NCBI GenBank assembly: GCA_052085365.1
Contig: JBQDFP010000001.1
Span: 233,332-297,331, forward strand
DNA: 64,000 bases
Reading direction: 5' to 3'
Source: Canibacter sp052085365
GTDB taxonomy: Bacteria > Actinomycetota > Actinomycetes > Actinomycetales > Microbacteriaceae
This document shows, piece by piece, positions 43,704-53,800 of the stretch. The notes under the pieces were generated by a model. It was not told where the DNA came from. It did no database searches and worked only from the letters and a program-made list of their open reading frames with translations. Numbering within the stretch: position 1 is the stretch's first letter; every line of letters begins with the position of its first letter. Both the position numbers and the translations under genes were made by a program.

Positions 43704-44048
43704 CTAGTCAAGGTCCGCGAGCTGCGCGGCTCGACGAACCACCGCCTTTTTTCCTGCACGGAGTTCATCGATGGGACGTGCACCGAGCTGGTCGTTCTCG
43801 GTTACGAGCCAGCCCACAACTTCGTCGTTCTCAAGCCCTTGATCAAGCAGCTGCATAATTGTTCCGCGCAGCGACGACAATACTTGCCCATCAAGGATGC
43901 AGTCCTTCGGCACACTCAAAATGCCATCGATACGTGTCGCGGCAAGCGAGTGGTCCTCGATCAAACGGTGAATTTTACTCGGAGATATGTCAAGAATCTC
44001 CATTAAGTCGGGTACGGTCAAAAACTCGGTGGTTCCATAGCCAGTCAC
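43704..44048 (-). CDS. Rv2175c-like DNA-binding protein
   Basis: A small protein of 114 residues: an N-terminal winged-helix-like segment (FLTVPDLMEILDISPSKIHRLIEDHSL) and the family's C-terminal ARPIDELRAGKKAVVRRAAQLA. In Mycobacterium, Rv2175c binds DNA and is phosphorylated near its N terminus by PknL, its neighbour; here a PASTA kinase is divergent. I start at GTG 44048 (MTGYGTTEFL), 7 nt after TAGAGT; threonines at 2, 6 and 7 are possible phosphosites. A longer frame to 44108 lacks support. Confidence 0.85.
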   Translation of the reverse strand: MTGYGTTEFLTVPDLMEILDISPSKIHRLIEDHSLAATRIDGILSVPKDCILDGQVLSSLRGTIMQLLDQGLENDEVVGWLVTENDQLGARPIDELRAGKKAVVRRAAQLADLD

Positions 44049-44055
44049 GTTCAAC

Positions 44056-44061
44056 ACTCTA
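44056..44061 (-). promoter_or_regulatory. -10 box (TAGAGT) for leaderless Rv2175c-like gene
   Basis: TAGAGT ends 7 nt before the GTG at 44048. No Shine-Dalgarno. A perfect 10-bp palindrome CCAAGCTTGG lies at 44085-44094 in the same divergent gap. Confidence 0.5.
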
Positions 44062-44136
44062 CCGAATACTAGAGCTGTTTGACACCAAGCTTGGGGCACA
44101 CCGCTCACGCTTCACCGCTTCCGCACCTCTATCTCA

Positions 44137-44142
44137 TAAACT
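44137..44142 (+). promoter_or_regulatory. -10 box (TAAACT) for the PASTA kinase gene
   Basis: TAAACT ends 6 nt before the GTG at 44149, predicting a leaderless transcript. CCAGGG follows but is too close to the GTG to act as a Shine-Dalgarno. Confidence 0.5.
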
Positions 44143-44148
44143 CCAGGG

Positions 44149-46077
44149 GTGAGCTATGCCAGCCGCGACCAGTTCCTAGGTCGCACCCTCGATGATCGCT
44201 ACCGCGTGCGTTCGCGCATCGCACGCGGCGGTATGGGCATGGTATATCTCGCGGACGATCTACGTCTCGGTCGTAAAGTTGCTGTGAAAATCATGCACCC
44301 GCATCTTGTCGATGACGACACATTCGTGCGTCGTTTTGAAAAAGAAGCCCACGCAGCCGCACGCTTAAATGACCAGAACGTTGTCAACGTGTTTGACCAA
44401 GGCTTCGATGGCGAGGCCCCGTACCTTGTCATGGAGTACGTGCCAGGTATCACGCTTCGGCAGCTCCTGAAACAGCAGAAGAGACTCACCGCTGATCAGG
44501 CAATTGAGATCAGCGAAGCCGTTCTCAGCGGGCTCTCCGCAGCTCACCAGGCCGGATTCATCCACCGCGACGTCAAGCCAGAAAATGTTTTCCTTGCCGA
44601 CGACGGCGGCATCAAAATTGGCGATTTCGGTCTCGCACGTTCTGCAAGCGCCAACACTACGACCGGTCAAGCCCTGTTAGGCACAATCGCGTATCTCTCC
44701 CCTGAGCTCGTGACCCGTGGCGTGGCTGACGCTCGAAGTGACGTCTATGCGTTTGGCATCATGCTGTACGAGATGCTGACCGGTGTTCAGCCATATCGTG
44801 GTGAGCAGGCAGTGCAAATTGCCTACATGCATGCTCACGAAGACGTGCCAGCACCTTCGCAAGTCAGTTCTGAGTCAACTCCGGAACTTGATGAGCTCGT
44901 GCGTTGGACTACTGCGCGAGACCCGGAAAAGCGCCCGCGAGACGCCACCGTCACTTTAACCCGAATGCGCCACCTCCTCGGCACCGGCTTGGCGGCCGCG
45001 ACGCGTGAACTGCCGCAAGAAGATCACACGATGGTGCTAGATTCTGGTGACACTGCAGCAACGACGATGTTGCGCGAGCCGGAGTCTACACGAATCGCTC
45101 GTGCACAAAGTAAACCGCCGACACCGCCACGTCTGCCGGCCACCCCACTTGGTCAGCTTCAATCCGTGACAGAAAAACGTCGCTCGCGAGGACGAATAGT
45201 CGCAGTAATTATTGTTTTTCTGGCACTCATCATTGGCGGGACAGGTTGGTGGTTTGGGCAAGGGCCTGGAGCGAAGGTGAAGATCCCAGATGTAGCAGCC
45301 CAGGAGTTTGATGCCGCTGCCTCGACGTTAGCGGACTTGGGGCTGACGGTTCAGCCAACTGAGTGTCACAGCCTCGACGTACCTGAGGGCCAGGCAGTAA
45401 GCACCGCTCCTGAGTCTGGAAGTCGAGTGGAACCCGAAAGTGAAGTCGAGTTGTGCCGGTCACTTGGGCCCGAACTTCTTGATGTTCCGCAAATCGTTGG
45501 ACTTGAGCAAAGTGAGGCTGAAAAAGCGATCGTCGATGCCGGCTTTACTTTTGGCGACGTCACTGACACGCAATTTTCCGAAGAAGCTGAAGGCATCGTT
45601 CTTGCAGCTGTTGACGAAAACGGGGATGCGCTTAACGAACAGTACCCCGAACAGGGAACTGTCGATGTCGTTGTTTCTGCGGGCACAGTTCCAGCTGTTT
45701 CTGGTCTCAGTCAAGACGACGCAACCACGGCGTTAGCTGATGTCGATCTCACCGTTGATAGTTCAGGGAATATCGAGTCCTACAGTGACGATGTGAGCGA
45801 AGGGCTGGTCATTGGTTTGACGGAATCAGACGGTCCAATTCGTCCCGGTGATGCAGTATCCCTCAACGTGTCCTTAGGCCCTGAACTTTTTCAGGTTCCA
45901 GACGTCGTCGGAAAACGCATGAAGGAAGCCGTGCAGATATTGAACGACGCTGGCTTCGAGACGAAAACGGATGTCCCTGACTTACTGCAGAATGCTGTCC
46001 GGGTGAGCGAGACCGCCCCTGAGGCCGGCACCGAAGCCGAGAAAGGCACAGTCGTCACCCTAGGGTTCGAACTGTAG
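44149..46077 (+). CDS. PASTA-domain Ser/Thr protein kinase (PknL locus)
   Basis: Membrane receptor kinase of 642 residues. The kinase domain (about 18-275) has the glycine loop RGGMGMVY, ATP lysine K47, HRDVKPEN (D141), DFG (D159) and an activation loop with several threonines. After a linker comes one membrane helix (349-369) and four extracellular PASTA repeats (about 376-438, 443-511, 513-576, 580-641) that bind muropeptide or lipid II in relatives. Mycobacterial PknL at the same locus lacks PASTA repeats. Likely substrates encoded in this window are the Rv2175c-like and FHA proteins (inference). Confidence 0.95.
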   Translation: MSYASRDQFLGRTLDDRYRVRSRIARGGMGMVYLADDLRLGRKVAVKIMHPHLVDDDTFVRRFEKEAHAAARLNDQNVVNVFDQGFDGEAPYLVMEYVPGITLRQLLKQQKRLTADQAIEISEAVLSGLSAAHQAGFIHRDVKPENVFLADDGGIKIGDFGLARSASANTTTGQALLGTIAYLSPELVTRGVADARSDVYAFGIMLYEMLTGVQPYRGEQAVQIAYMHAHEDVPAPSQVSSESTPELDELVRWTTARDPEKRPRDATVTLTRMRHLLGTGLAAATRELPQEDHTMVLDSGDTAATTMLREPESTRIARAQSKPPTPPRLPATPLGQLQSVTEKRRSRGRIVAVIIVFLALIIGGTGWWFGQGPGAKVKIPDVAAQEFDAAASTLADLGLTVQPTECHSLDVPEGQAVSTAPESGSRVEPESEVELCRSLGPELLDVPQIVGLEQSEAEKAIVDAGFTFGDVTDTQFSEEAEGIVLAAVDENGDALNEQYPEQGTVDVVVSAGTVPAVSGLSQDDATTALADVDLTVDSSGNIESYSDDVSEGLVIGLTESDGPIRPGDAVSLNVSLGPELFQVPDVVGKRMKEAVQILNDAGFETKTDVPDLLQNAVRVSETAPEAGTEAEKGTVVTLGFEL

Positions 46078-46100
46078 CCTCTAACGGCTTCGCGCACGAA

Positions 46101-47471
46101 CTACTGGTGTTTCTTGAGCTCTTCAGCGACCTGGAATGCCAGCTCGAGTGACTGCATATGATTGAGGCGCGGGTCACACAGTGACTCGTAGCGCGTCTCA
46201 AGGGCCTGCTCGTCAATGTTTTCTGACCCGCCCAAGCACTCAGTCACGTCATCGCCCGTAAGTTCTACGTGGATGCCACCAGGCACGGTTCCCGCTTCAC
46301 GATGCGCTTCAAAGAAGCCCTTCAGTTCATCCATGACGTCATCGAAGCGACGCGTCTTAAAACCATTTGCTGAGGTGATTCCGTTGCCATGCATTGGATC
46401 AGTCACCCACAGCGGCTGTGCGCCAGCATCATGCACTCCCGCAAGCAGCGGAGGCAGCGCATCACGAATCTTGCCTGCTCCCATGCGAGTGATAAACGTC
46501 AGACGACCCGGCTCACGTTCGGGGTCAAGCTTGTCGATGAGGCGAAGCGCGTCATCAACGGTTGCGGTCGGTCCCAGCTTGACACCGATCGGGTTACGTA
46601 CCTTTGACAGGTAGTCAACATGTGCGCCATCCAGGTCGCGGGTACGCTCACCGATCCACAAAAAGTGGCTCGATGTGTCGTAGATCTGGCCAGTACGCGA
46701 ATCAATACGTGTCAGAGGGCGCTCGTAGTCGAGCAGCAGCGCCTCGTGGCTCACGTAGAACTCAGTACGCTTCAGATCTGAGAAGTCGGCTCCACAGGCG
46801 TACATAAACCGAACCGCTCGATCGATTTCAGCGGCGAGCGCTTCATAACGATGATTTGCTGGATTCGAAACGAAACCCTTATTCCAGCTGTGAACTTCAC
46901 GAAGGTCAGCAAACCCACCCTGCGTAAAGGCCCGAATGAGGTTCAGCGTTGACGCCGATACGTGGTAGCCCTGAACAAGGCGGTTTGGGTCTGCAGTGCG
47001 TGATTCTGTGGTGAAGTCGTATCCGTTCACAAGATCACCGCGGTAGGCGGGAAGCGTGATGTCTTCGCGCGTCTCACTGGTACTTGAACGAGGTTTTGCG
47101 AACTGGCCGGCCATGCGGCCAACTTTGATGACCGGCATTGACGCACCGTAGGTGAGTACGACGGCCATCTGCAGCAGTGTCTTCACACGGTCGCGAATCT
47201 CGTCGGCGGTAGCGCCGGCAAAGGTTTCAGCGCAGTCGCCGCCTTGCAGCAGAAACGCTTCTCCCTTTGCGGCCTCAGCTAGTCGACGTTTGAGTTTGTC
47301 TGCTTCGCCAGCGAAGACCAGAGGAGGCTGGGCAGAGAGGTTATCTTGCGCGGCCTGTAATGCGTTGGCATCGGGCCATTCGGGCTGTTGTTTGGCATCA
47401 AGTTCACGATAGCGGTCAAGCTCCTCAAGCAGCAGTTGTCCATCTGCGTGGTGAGTATCATGCGCGCTCAC
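46101..47471 (-). CDS. aroG: 3-deoxy-7-phosphoheptulonate synthase, class II
   Basis: Condenses PEP and erythrose 4-phosphate in the first step of the shikimate pathway, feeding TrpE. Class II (plant/mycobacterial) form: metal cysteine C80 in LQGGDCAETF, then KVGRMAGQFAKPRS, HFLWIGERTR, MGAGKIRD and DPMHGNG. 456 residues. GTG start with GGGGG 6 nt upstream. No leader peptide rich in aromatic residues is seen in the gap to plsC. Confidence 0.97.
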   Translation of the reverse strand: MSAHDTHHADGQLLLEELDRYRELDAKQQPEWPDANALQAAQDNLSAQPPLVFAGEADKLKRRLAEAAKGEAFLLQGGDCAETFAGATADEIRDRVKTLLQMAVVLTYGASMPVIKVGRMAGQFAKPRSSTSETREDITLPAYRGDLVNGYDFTTESRTADPNRLVQGYHVSASTLNLIRAFTQGGFADLREVHSWNKGFVSNPANHRYEALAAEIDRAVRFMYACGADFSDLKRTEFYVSHEALLLDYERPLTRIDSRTGQIYDTSSHFLWIGERTRDLDGAHVDYLSKVRNPIGVKLGPTATVDDALRLIDKLDPEREPGRLTFITRMGAGKIRDALPPLLAGVHDAGAQPLWVTDPMHGNGITSANGFKTRRFDDVMDELKGFFEAHREAGTVPGGIHVELTGDDVTECLGGSENIDEQALETRYESLCDPRLNHMQSLELAFQVAEELKKHQ

Positions 47472-47575
47472 GTGAGCCCCCTTTGTGTAGTACTTTTCTC
47501 AGCCCACTACCAATTAGGTAGAGATACTCCAGCTTAGCCGGTTCTTGTTCCGGAATTTACCGTTTCGCTGAGCGC

Positions 47576-48256
47576 TTAGCCCTGCTGGCGTGCCTTTGCA
47601 CTTGACGCGTACACATCAACATATTGTTGACCGCTCAGCTGTTGAATCTCATACATGATTTCATCGGTGATGCTTCGCAGGACGAAACGGTCGGACGTCA
47701 TTTCGGAGAACCGTGAAAAGTCCATTGGTTTGCCAATAACTGTTCCAATTCGACGAATGCGAGGAATCTTCGTCCCGATCGGCATTGCCTCGTTGGTGTT
47801 GATCATGACGATGGGAACCACGAGAGCACCAGATTCAAGTGCAAGGCGTGCGACGCCTGTCCGTCCTCGATAGAGACTCCCGTCCGGGCTGCGGGTCCCC
47901 TCAGGGTAAATACCGAGCACTTCACCACGTTCGAGGATTGATAGGCCAGTGCTCAGTGATGCTTCAGATTTCTTGCCGCCAGAGCGGTCAATCGGTAATT
48001 GCCCGATCGAAAGCATGAAGTTTTTGACGAACCAGCCGCCGATGCCTTTGCCTGTGAAATAGTCACTCTTCGCGAGGAAGTACACGCGACGGTCGATCAT
48101 GAGTGGCATAAAAAAAGAGTCGATAACCGACATATGGTTGCCAACAATGATGACCGGTCCCGACTTTGGAATGTTTTCGTTACCTTCAACCCAGGGTCGG
48201 TAAATGGTCTTCAGCAGCGGTCCGATCACCAAGTGCTTCAGAATCCAGTAGAACAC
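47576..48256 (-). CDS. plsC: 1-acyl-sn-glycerol-3-phosphate acyltransferase family
   Basis: Acylates lysophosphatidate (or a related lipid) at the inner membrane face. The acyltransferase motif is N40-H-M-S-V-I-D46 (HX4D); the phosphate-binding motif is E119-G-T-R. An N-terminal amphipathic stretch probably associates with the membrane. 226 residues, GTG start with AAGGA upstream. Divergent from fadD across a palindrome-bearing gap. The exact acceptor is unknown. Confidence 0.92.
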   Translation of the reverse strand: MFYWILKHLVIGPLLKTIYRPWVEGNENIPKSGPVIIVGNHMSVIDSFFMPLMIDRRVYFLAKSDYFTGKGIGGWFVKNFMLSIGQLPIDRSGGKKSEASLSTGLSILERGEVLGIYPEGTRSPDGSLYRGRTGVARLALESGALVVPIVMINTNEAMPIGTKIPRIRRIGTVIGKPMDFSRFSEMTSDRFVLRSITDEIMYEIQQLSGQQYVDVYASSAKARQQG

Positions 48257-48307
48257 GCGCCATGGTCCTTTCGTCGATGCTCTTTGACAATACCGGAGAC
48301 CGCATAC

Positions 48308-48329
48308 CTTTCGCGGTAACCACGAAAAG
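48308..48329. promoter_or_regulatory. Palindromic operator candidate between plsC and fadD
   Basis: TTTCGCGGTAACCACGAAA (48309-48327) is a 19-bp palindrome centred on A48318, with 8 of 9 arm positions pairing. It sits in the 179-bp gap between divergent lipid genes, where a fatty-acid-responsive TetR or FadR-type repressor would be expected. No such regulator gene is adjacent. Confidence 0.45.
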
Positions 48330-48435
48330 AATTACGAAGTCAAATGCATCGTGTGACGGTTCCTAGGCTCTTGAACGAGATAGGGTTGGAGTATCAAACT
48401 ACCCCGGTATGCGAACTATCGAAGGAGCTAGTCGA

Positions 48436-50277
48436 GTGAATACCAGCGAAACCCCGATACTTATCCCCGAGTCCCCTGAGGACAACGTGACTGACTTGCT
48501 TGAGGCACGTTTGGCCGCATCACCGGATCGCACTTTGTTTAGCGTCCCCAATGGTGACGACTGGACGCATTACACGGTGAGGGAATTTCATGAGCAGGTG
48601 ATTGCGCTCGCAAAAGGCTTCGTTGCTGCTGGAGTCGAGCCGGGCGAGCGTGTCGGCATCATGTGCACCACACGATATGAGTGGACGTTGATCGACTTTG
48701 CACTCCACTACGCTGGCGCGCTGCTCGTACCCATCTACGAAACATCATCTCCGCTTCAGGTGCATTGGATTCTTGAAAACTCTGGCGCCACAAGCATCAT
48801 CACTGAAACCCACGATCACTACGAACGTTATTCAGATGTGAAGAGTGACCTGGCTCGGATTCATCGTGAGTGGATCCTGGACGACGGGGCCCTTGCTGAT
48901 CTGGTTGCCAAGGGCACTGAAGTTCCAGATGAAGAAATTGAACGACGCCGGTCACTGGCAAACGGCGATGATCCTGCGACTATTATTTATACTTCGGGCT
49001 CATTCGGACGCCCCAAAGGCTGTGTCATTACTCATTCGAACTTCGTTTCACTGTCACGAAATGCGGCAGCAGGTCTTGAAGAAGTTGTGAACCGCGATGG
49101 TGCCTCCACCGTGATGTTTATTACGCTTGCACACGTTTTTGCGCGTTTTATTTCTGTGCTCGCTATACATGGTGGGGTGCGAGTGGGGCACTCTGACACG
49201 TCGAACCTCTTGAAGTCGCTCGGCAGCTTCAAACCGACATTCTTGTTAGTGGTTCCTCGAGTTTTTGAGAAAGTTTATAACAGCGCTGAGCAGAAAGCTG
49301 AAGGTGACGGCAAGGGCAAAATTTTCCGCGCGGCTGCCAGCGTTGCAGTGAAATACTCACGCGCGCAGGATGCTGGCAAGGTTCCGTTCATGCTCGGTCT
49401 CAAATTCAAGCTGTTCGACAAACTCGTTTTCGGAAAACTTCGGGCTGCACTCGGTGGCAACGTGGAATACGCTGTATCCGGCTCAGCACCTCTCAGTTCC
49501 TACCTCGGACATTTCTATAAGGCGCTCGGCGTGCAGATCCTTGAAGGCTATGGCCTGACTGAAACGACCGCTCCGGCCACAGTGAATTTACCTGCTCACT
49601 TTAAAATCGGGACGGTCGGTCCAGCGCTGCCTGGTAACACCGTCAAAATTGGTGAGAATGATGAAGTGTTGGTGAAGGGAATCTGTGTCTTCAAGGAGTA
49701 CTGGAACGACCCCGAACGTACTCAAGACGCATTCACCGAAGACGGCTACTTCCGCACGGGCGATATGGGAGTCATCGACGACGATGGCTATTTGAAGATC
49801 ACCGGTCGGCTTAAAGAGATCATTGTGACCGCCGGCGGTAAGAACGTTGCCCCGGGCGTGCTCGAGGATGTTATGCGCTCTAACACGATTATTGGTCAGC
49901 CTGTGGTGGTGGGAGAACAAAAACCGTTTATCGCAGCGATCATTACACTCGACACCGAGATGTTACCCACGTGGTTGAAAAATCAGGGTGAGGATCCAGA
50001 TATGTCGCTCGAGGAAGCCTCGGTGAACGAAAAAGTGATTGCCGAAGTACAACGCACTGTGGATGAAGCGAACAAACAGGTCTCACGTGCGGAGTCGGTA
50101 CGAAAGTTCCGAATATTGCCGGTTGAGTTCACTGAAGCGTCGGGCCACCTCACCCCGAAACTCAGCATTAAACGTGCGGCAGTGTTGCGTGACTTTGAAA
50201 CTCAGATTCACGAGTTGTACGGCGACCGTCCTGAGACCATTAATATTCGTACTCTCGACGATTCGAACAACAGTTAG
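48436..50277 (+). CDS. fadD: Long-chain acyl-CoA synthetase (FadD15-like)
   Basis: Activates fatty acids to acyl-CoA through an acyl-adenylate. The P-loop motif reads YTSGSFGRPKG (usual YTSGTTGxPKG); GYGLTETTAP and GYLKITGRLKEIIVTAGGKNVAPG are conserved. I start at GTG 48436 (613 residues) because AGGAG lies 8 nt upstream; an ATG at 48409 adds 9 residues but has no Shine-Dalgarno. It matches the fadD15 position near plsC and the kinase in mycobacteria. Confidence 0.94.
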   Translation: MNTSETPILIPESPEDNVTDLLEARLAASPDRTLFSVPNGDDWTHYTVREFHEQVIALAKGFVAAGVEPGERVGIMCTTRYEWTLIDFALHYAGALLVPIYETSSPLQVHWILENSGATSIITETHDHYERYSDVKSDLARIHREWILDDGALADLVAKGTEVPDEEIERRRSLANGDDPATIIYTSGSFGRPKGCVITHSNFVSLSRNAAAGLEEVVNRDGASTVMFITLAHVFARFISVLAIHGGVRVGHSDTSNLLKSLGSFKPTFLLVVPRVFEKVYNSAEQKAEGDGKGKIFRAAASVAVKYSRAQDAGKVPFMLGLKFKLFDKLVFGKLRAALGGNVEYAVSGSAPLSSYLGHFYKALGVQILEGYGLTETTAPATVNLPAHFKIGTVGPALPGNTVKIGENDEVLVKGICVFKEYWNDPERTQDAFTEDGYFRTGDMGVIDDDGYLKITGRLKEIIVTAGGKNVAPGVLEDVMRSNTIIGQPVVVGEQKPFIAAIITLDTEMLPTWLKNQGEDPDMSLEEASVNEKVIAEVQRTVDEANKQVSRAESVRKFRILPVEFTEASGHLTPKLSIKRAAVLRDFETQIHELYGDRPETINIRTLDDSNNS

Positions 50278-50331
50278 TTCGTCGAGGGCGCAGAGGCTGC
50301 AGTTTGGGCTTTTGCCGCTCGTGACGAAGTA

Positions 50332-50820
50332 CTAGAACCAGTCCGACTCTCGAATTTGCCTCATCGCCTCACCGCGCTGCTCACGGTCGAGTCGTTGAAT
50401 ATAGAGTTTCCCTTCAAGGTGATCACACTCGTGTTGCAGAGCTTGCGCGAGCAGGCCCTCACCTTCGATGGTGATTTGGTTCCCGTCTAAGTCGATTCCG
50501 GTCACGCGTGCTTTCGGGTACCTCGACACCTCGAACCACAGGTTCGGAACAGACAGACAGCCCTCTCCTGTGGGCTCCGGTTCCCCCTCCACTTCAAGCA
50601 CCGGATTTAACACGTAACTCACCTCGCCTTCAATGTGGAGGCTAAATGCACGAAGCGTGTGACCGATTTGTGTGGAGGCCAGACCCGCACGGCCGTCAAA
50701 GTTAACAGTGTCGAGAAGGTCTTGAACGTGCCGGCGAACCCCGTCATCAATTTTTTGAACGGTCTCGCATTTGCTGCGCAGCACAGGGTCGCCAAAGACC
50801 CGAATTTCACGAACTGCCAA
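50332..50820 (-). CDS. def: Peptide deformylase
   Basis: Removes the N-formyl group from new proteins, the counterpart of Fmt at 6761-7672. Metal ligands C88 (EGCLSVP), H130 and H134 with catalytic E131 (QHECDHLEG); the first motif is GRAGLASTQIG. 162 residues. It starts with TTG, whose Shine-Dalgarno AAGGAGAG is the last codons of pyc, so the two are translationally linked. Confidence 0.96.
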   Translation of the reverse strand: MAVREIRVFGDPVLRSKCETVQKIDDGVRRHVQDLLDTVNFDGRAGLASTQIGHTLRAFSLHIEGEVSYVLNPVLEVEGEPEPTGEGCLSVPNLWFEVSRYPKARVTGIDLDGNQITIEGEGLLAQALQHECDHLEGKLYIQRLDREQRGEAMRQIRESDWF

Positions 50821-50823
50821 GTG

Positions 50824-53800
50824 TTACTCTCCTTTAATCACTGCGATCAAGTCCCCCGCATCGACACCGCGGTTCCCATCAAATGCAACGCGCTCGATCG
50901 TACCAGCGTGGGGCGCAGTTATTGCAGCTTCCATTTTCATCGCTTCGATTGTTGCAATCGTTTCACCAGCCTGGACGGTGTCTCCCGCACTCACTCGAGG
51001 AGTGACGGTGCCGGAGAACGGTGCTGCCACATGATCTGGATCGGTCTTATCTGCTCGTTCTGCTCCTTCGAAATCGACCGCGATATTCTGATCCTTCACA
51101 AATACTGGACGGAGCTGACCGTTCACACGCACCATGACAGTACGCACACCTTTTTCGTCGGCTTCGCCAATCGCTTCGAGTGCGACATACAGCACGATGC
51201 CCTGTGCGAGTTCAATCGAGTATTCTTCGCCGGGAATCAATCCGTACAGGTATTCGTTTGTTTCTAGTACCGAAAGATCCCCATACTGCTCTTGAGCGTC
51301 AGCAAATTGAGCAGTTGGTTGTGGGAAGAGTAACCGGTTAAGAGCATCTCGTCGCATTGCTGAATCTCCGGCTAACGCTGCCGCGTCTTTGTCAGAAATT
51401 GTTTCTACCCGTGGTGTTACCGTGCGACCTTGTAAGACTTTCTCTCGGAATGGTTCTGGCCAGCCGCCTGGAATATCTCCGAGTTCACCAGACAAGAATC
51501 CGATGACCGAATCGGGAATATCGTACTTGTGAGGAGATGCTTCGAAATCGTTCGGGTCAGCGTCAACAGCCACGAGGTGCAATGCGAGGTCACCAACGAC
51601 TTTGGATGATGGCGTAACCTTGGGAATTCGTCCAAGCATGCGGTCCGCCGCAGCGTACATGTTTTCGATTTTTTCGAAGTTCTCGGCAAGTCCAAGTGCG
51701 TTTGCCTGCTGCCGAAGGTTGGAAAGCTGGCCTCCGGGAATCTCGTGCATATAGACCCGTCCTGTCGGCCCGGGAAGACCGGACTCGAACGGTGCATAGC
51801 TCTCACGCACCGCGGCCCAATACGGTTCAAGTTGGTAAACCGCGTCCGAGCTGATTCCCGTGTCACGCTCTGTATCTGCAAGCGCTGCAACAAGGGCAGA
51901 CAGTGACGGCTGACTCGTTGCCCCGGCGAGCGGAGCGCTTGCCGCATCAACCGCATCTGCTCCAGCTTCTGCGGCTGCTAACAGGGTCGCAAGCTGGCCT
52001 CCGGGAGTGTCATGCGTGTGGACGTGAACTGGCTGGTCAAATCGTTCACGAAGCGCGGTCACAAGTTTTCGTGCTGCAGCGGGACGCAAAAGTCCCGCCA
52101 TATCTTTAATTCCGATAATGTGAGCACCGGCTTCGACAATCCGTTCTGCAAGCGCCAGGTAGTAGTCGAGCGTGAATTTATCCTCATGTGGGCTCAAGAG
52201 GTTCCCGGTGTAGCACAACGCAACTTCGGCGACTGCAGTTCCGCTTTCTTTTACCGCGTCGATTGCTACTCGCATTTGTTGCACGTCATTCAACGCGTCG
52301 AAAATGCGGAAGATATCGACACCCGTGCGTGCTGCTTCGGCGACAAACGAACGCGCCACTTGTGGAGGGTAGGGGGTATACCCAACGGTGTTTTGGCCGC
52401 GAAGTAGCATCTGTATCGGCACATTTGGCATAGCCTCTCGTAAGTGCACGAGGCGTTCCCACGGGTCTTCAGAAAGGAACCTCAACGCAACATCGTATGT
52501 CGCACCGCCCCAGGCCTCTACCGACAGCAACTCAGGAGTCATACGCGCCACATATGGTGCTGCAGCGACAAGATCTTTTGTTCGCACGCGGGTTGCGAGC
52601 AGCGACTGGTGTGCATCTCGGAAAGTTGTTTCAGTAACCGCAAGTGCTGTTTTTCCCCGCAACTGGCGCGCAAACTCTTCCGGTCCGACTTCCAAAAGTA
52701 GGTCCCTGTTTCCACGGGGCAGCGAAGCAGACAGGTCCAGCTTCGGCAATTTTTCACGTGCGTGGATCGTTTGTGGACGCGGTCCATTTGGTTGGTTAAC
52801 CGTCACATCAGCAAGGTGCTGCATGATCCGGGTTGCACGGTCCTTCGGTTGGTTCAGATCTAACAGCTCGGGCCGCTCTTCAATAAACGATGTGCTGACT
52901 CTGCCTGCTTGAAAATCTTCGTCGCCCAGCACTGCTTGCAAGAACGGAATATTATTTGCTACGCCTCGAATTCGGAACTCTGCAAGGGCGCGTCTTGCTC
53001 GAGTGACTGCTGAAGTAAAGTCTCTTCCGCGACAGGTCAGCTTAGCCAGCATCGAATCAAAGTGTGGACTGATACTCGCACCGACGTTGATCGTGCCACC
53101 GTCGACGCGTACTCCGCCCCCACCGGGTGAGCGATAATTACTAATGGTGCCCAGGTCAGGCCTAAAACCGTCAGCGGGGTTCTCGGTGGTGATTCGGCAT
53201 TGTAATGCGGCGCCACGCATCTGGATCTGGTCTTGTAACAGCGAAAGCTCTTCGAGAGTCTCCCCCGCAGCGATGCGTATTTGTGCTTGCACGAGATCAA
53301 CTTCTGTGATCTCCTCCGTCACAGTGTGCTCCACTTGAATCCGGGGATTCATCTCGATGAACACGTGTTGTCCGGCACGTTCGCCCTCGGTGTCAAGAAG
53401 GAACTCAACAGTGCCAGCGTTTTCATAATTGATCGATTCCGCGAACGCAACAGCATCCCGCGTGAGCGCGTTACGAGTCTCTTCTGACAGGTTGGGGGCC
53501 GGAGCTATTTCGATAACTTTCTGGTGCCGGCGCTGCACTGAGCAGTCCCGTTCAAACAAGTGCACTGTTGTTCCATGCTTATCGGCCAGGACCTGTACTT
53601 CGATATGTCGAGGTTTGAGAACCGCCTGTTCGATAAACATCGTTGCATCGCCGAACGCATTTTCAGCTTCATGCATTGCGCTCTCCAGCGCATCACGCAA
53701 ATCTTCTGGTCGTTCGACACGGCGCATGCCGCGACCGCCACCACCAGCCACCGCTTTAGCGAATACCGGGAAACCAATATTTTCTGCGCCTTCAACAAGT

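Noticed and set aside
44085..44094. CCAAGCTTGG as a stand-alone operator
   Set aside because: A 10-bp palindrome is expected by chance about once per kilobase; mentioned only in the context of the divergent pair.
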